The notes beneath the pieces were generated by a model that was not told where the DNA came from, ran no database searches, and saw nothing but the letters and a program-made list of their open reading frames with translations. A program made the translations under genes and the position numbers. From Euryarchaeota archaeon UBA557 (GTDB lineage: Archaea > Thermoplasmatota > Poseidoniia > Poseidoniales > Thalassarchaeaceae), in contig DARI01000013.1 of NCBI GenBank assembly GCA_002503285.1, forward strand, positions 1-64,000: DNA of 64,000 nucleotides. The letters are read 5' to 3'. Positions 62,801 to 64,000 of this stretch are shown here, one piece after another. The stretch's first letter is position 1; each line of letters starts with the position of its first letter.

Positions 62801-64000
62801 AATTACTCCACTTATATTCGCAAATATTTTTTAGACCATCTCCATCTGCATCAAGAAACGCATCATTGGGATTGAGTGGGTCCAATGTCCACTCATTTCC
62901 TCCTGTATATTCATTTCCTATCCACCTCCTATTTTCAATTTCCCAACCATCTGGCATACCATCGCCGTCGGTATCAGCATTAGTTGGATCTGTGGGGCCA
63001 TCTGTCCCCCCTCCAGTGCCTGAGCCCAACCATCCCTCTAGATGAACAGTAAGTGCAGATAATCCTATTTCATCATCACAGATATACTGCAGATTAATGT
63101 AATGACAGTTAAAGATTGAAGAATCAGAAAACCACCCCCAATATTCCTCTCCATCTGTTAATCCATCTCCATCGGAATCCACATCCCTAGGATCCGTACT
63201 ATTATCACCTGAGTCAGAAATAGAGCTATATCTATATTCATCAAGATTGGTCCAAAGTCTGTCTAGAAGGAGTCCATCGTTACCAAAATATTGTATCCCA
63301 TCATCATCTAAATCTCTAGCGGCATCAAATGGGTCTGTAGGATCTAATCCATTGGCATACTCCCAACCATCCGGCATCCCATCTAAATCAGAATCATTAG
63401 AAAGAGGATTTAAGGGGACTATATTCATGTATTTACCGGGAGATATACCGGCGAAAACCCATGTTTCATCGGAATTCTCCAATAGTGCAAGAGATGTAAC
63501 TAGACCAGGTATCATAGTTTGATTAAGATACATACCTAATATTCCTTGTTGAGCATTTCCTTCTAAACACCATGTACCAAATTTAGAACCAATTATTACT
63601 TTGCCATTATATGATAATATAGATCTAATATCATTAGCGCCTTCTAGAATATTATCAATATTAAGCATTCTTTCATTGTTAAATGCTTCAGTTGGCTGAG
63701 ATATTATTAAATCCAATTTAATTAAATAAATTCCACCAGCCATACCTAACCATAGCCCGGTTAAATCTCCATTTACAATTTCTTTTTGCAATAGATTTAC
63801 TCTTGAAGTACTACTTGAGTCAAATATATTCTCATTGACGAAATAATCAGCGTTAGTCTTATTAAAAATCCACCAAGGATTTCCTATTGATGAAATTCCA
63901 TCAGTAGTATTCCATGCTATCAAACCAGAATCTGTGCCAACAAATAATAATGGAATCCTGCTATCCATTTCTACATGACTAATGGCAGTAATAGTAGAGT
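59895..64000 (-). CDS. Giant exported protein with propeller-like part and thrombospondin type 3-like calcium repeats (5' end outside window)
   Basis: The frame stays open to the right edge, so an upstream part is missing; at least 1367 residues are seen. The first 170 visible residues read as beta-propeller blades (PLLFVGTDSGLIAWNTTDG, GLWLGMAGGIYLIKLD, KVIIGSKFGTWCLEG). The rest is about twelve calcium-binding motifs of the type DxDxDGMPDGWE, in larger modules of roughly 110-150 residues that alternate DGMPDGWE, WSLNPL and a second DGDGxxNxxEY site. There is no C-terminal membrane helix; the chain ends PIRYDDRTT. Likely a calcium-stiffened surface or adhesion protein, possibly cleaved or attached to a partner. 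Confidence 0.85.
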   Translation of the reverse strand, partial: STITAISHVEMDSRIPLLFVGTDSGLIAWNTTDGISSIGNPWWIFNKTNADYFVNENIFDSSSTSRVNLLQKEIVNGDLTGLWLGMAGGIYLIKLDLIISQPTEAFNNERMLNIDNILEGANDIRSILSYNGKVIIGSKFGTWCLEGNAQQGILGMYLNQTMIPGLVTSLALLENSDETWVFAGISPGKYMNIVPLNPLSNDSDLDGMPDGWEYANGLDPTDPFDAARDLDDDGIQYFGNDGLLLDRLWTNLDEYRYSSISDSGDNSTDPRDVDSDGDGLTDGEEYWGWFSDSSIFNCHYINLQYICDDEIGLSALTVHLEGWLGSGTGGGTDGPTDPTNADTDGDGMPDGWEIENRRWIGNEYTGGNEWTLDPLNPNDAFLDADGDGLKNICEYKWSNLLDLTLQNGLLSHGETSEAAKDWMHTDPNSVDSDGDGLPDGWEARYACNWSPRNSGINPMNGSDSLNNPDGDGFDINNDGILSSDEQLVNWMEYYLNKDILYSTSTSSGLTYPENFSTNLSHNSWKDFALESFGDQSSLYYSVIIDDIIFQDIGSSNPLDADSDRDGMPDGWEFYHSRWSLFDQVWSLNLVNEGDSLGDYDGDGMNNWEEYNVISSNKSEISNTISSPQFFLTNVAGELTSMPWIGAESSQSFGEFMSLEGNNVSGFTADPNNPDTDGDGILDGIELIFTKWNSSDELWTLNPLVAGDGNYDSDSDGITDIVELNMTNNNPSNGGLAPSDAPKFWTEVESINSQESVNRIYRIIFAKESRASLAMEQFVDWQSGLAPKPLLESIFGITDPNSFDTDRDGMSDGYEYWFTEWNLEENSWSMNPLSDYDVDIDSDNDSFDCDGNGIITEAESYDNLAEYDARIYGKRLAVGSIPNGTGLVSYGKDAIIAQMEENELSLSSAKSTLYTTFSSKSISASEKIGLINELNYDNFNISLAGISDPNDVDSDRDGMTDGWEYCYSIYGEFLPINSYRWSLNPINPLDVNYDPDADGWYDRELGDIPAEQGHWIERQFILNPLSDQIDSGTLELYFTNLMEYDNGTNPLDFDSDDDSVLMKPIIINGIITNYVIDNSLSDGREIFKFGTNPLDNDTDGDMMPDFYEYHRGWNETNDNWSSLLKISVQWYQVSATNFKPVDVSKGYISRPNLNWSWFTHDATDPTDAGYDADNDGDWDCSSGTCTYVPYTNFQEYYATVNATLSSPSLVRAAGLYDCAGEIVHEWWQLRESLLGTCSGSTAVSTNYLRMNRINDGDMLYSLIIDDNDENYEIINTSNDNILINGAWTDEYNRFAGDQFHLPNLGLGEYVFGWWLIDIDGDMIADGTDPTNWDTDGDWLNDNFEIKDDLLDGVRGNSGSPIRYDDRTT

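Noticed and set aside
60000..63500. DNA tandem repeat array
   Set aside because: The repetition is at protein level (calcium motifs); codons differ between units and no exact DNA repeat of useful length is seen.

Overview
The window is 64 kb of AT-rich, densely packed archaeal chromosome with no plasmid, phage, transposon or CRISPR signature. Archaeal hallmarks are split RNA polymerase subunits A' and A'' beside RpoH and L30e, ribosomal protein S15, initiation factor 6, RNase P proteins Pop5 and Rpp21, archaeosine synthase, archaeal PheRS beta and GluRS, and class II GAPDH. An unsplit RpoB, a 23S-5S unit with no 16S anywhere in the window, FtsZ, bacterial-type Adk, DnaJ and MGMT, and large surface proteins with C-terminal anchors point to the Thermoplasmatota. 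The best guess is a marine planktonic lineage (Poseidoniales / Marine Group II or a relative); that placement is inference from gene content.

Layout. 1-2.2 kb: a partial gene, a coiled-coil protein and an unknown gene. 2.2-11.6 kb (minus strand): tRNA-Lys, rpoH, rpoB, rpoA1, rpoA2, rpl30e. 11.7-15.8 kb: a methyltransferase-biotin ligase fusion, Pop5, a membrane protein, a short FtsZ and a TPR protein. 15.9-22.7 kb (plus): a respiratory operon with a CxCH-containing membrane protein, Rieske protein, cytochrome b, a cytochrome b C-terminal half fused to an HdrD-like iron-sulfur module, and a ferredoxin. 22.7-25.9 kb: MGMT, asparagine synthetase, a dolichol kinase-like protein. 26-29.5 kb: a propionyl-CoA/methylmalonyl-CoA region with B12-binding mutase subunit and MeaB on minus, carboxyltransferase, a small epsilon-like subunit and a biotin carrier on plus. 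29.6-33.5 kb (minus): 23S, 5S, aIF6. 33.6-36.8 kb: zinc-ribbon protein, NhaD/ArsB-like transporter, Adk, Rpp21, CRM protein. 36.9-41.7 kb: a large anchored subtilase. 41.7-49 kb: GAPDH, a rearranged glutamate-synthase-like protein, PheT, RNase HII, GltX. 49-64 kb: surface proteins, a degenerate DHH-like protein, S15, ArcS, DnaJ, an RNA-binding protein and a giant calcium-repeat protein running off the right edge.

Together these genes describe a heterotroph: a surface protease, propionyl-CoA carboxylation, a B12-dependent mutase and a membrane quinol-oxidising complex. The biotin ligase half of the 11.7 kb fusion is the natural modifier of the biotin carrier at 29.1 kb. The most unusual items are the cytochrome b-HdrD fusion, the methyltransferase-biotin ligase fusion, a shared helix-hairpin-helix-like N-terminal extension on RpoA2 and RpoH, lineage-specific zinc-site changes in RpoA1 and RpoB, a tail-less FtsZ, and a glutamate-synthase-like protein with its domains in reversed order.
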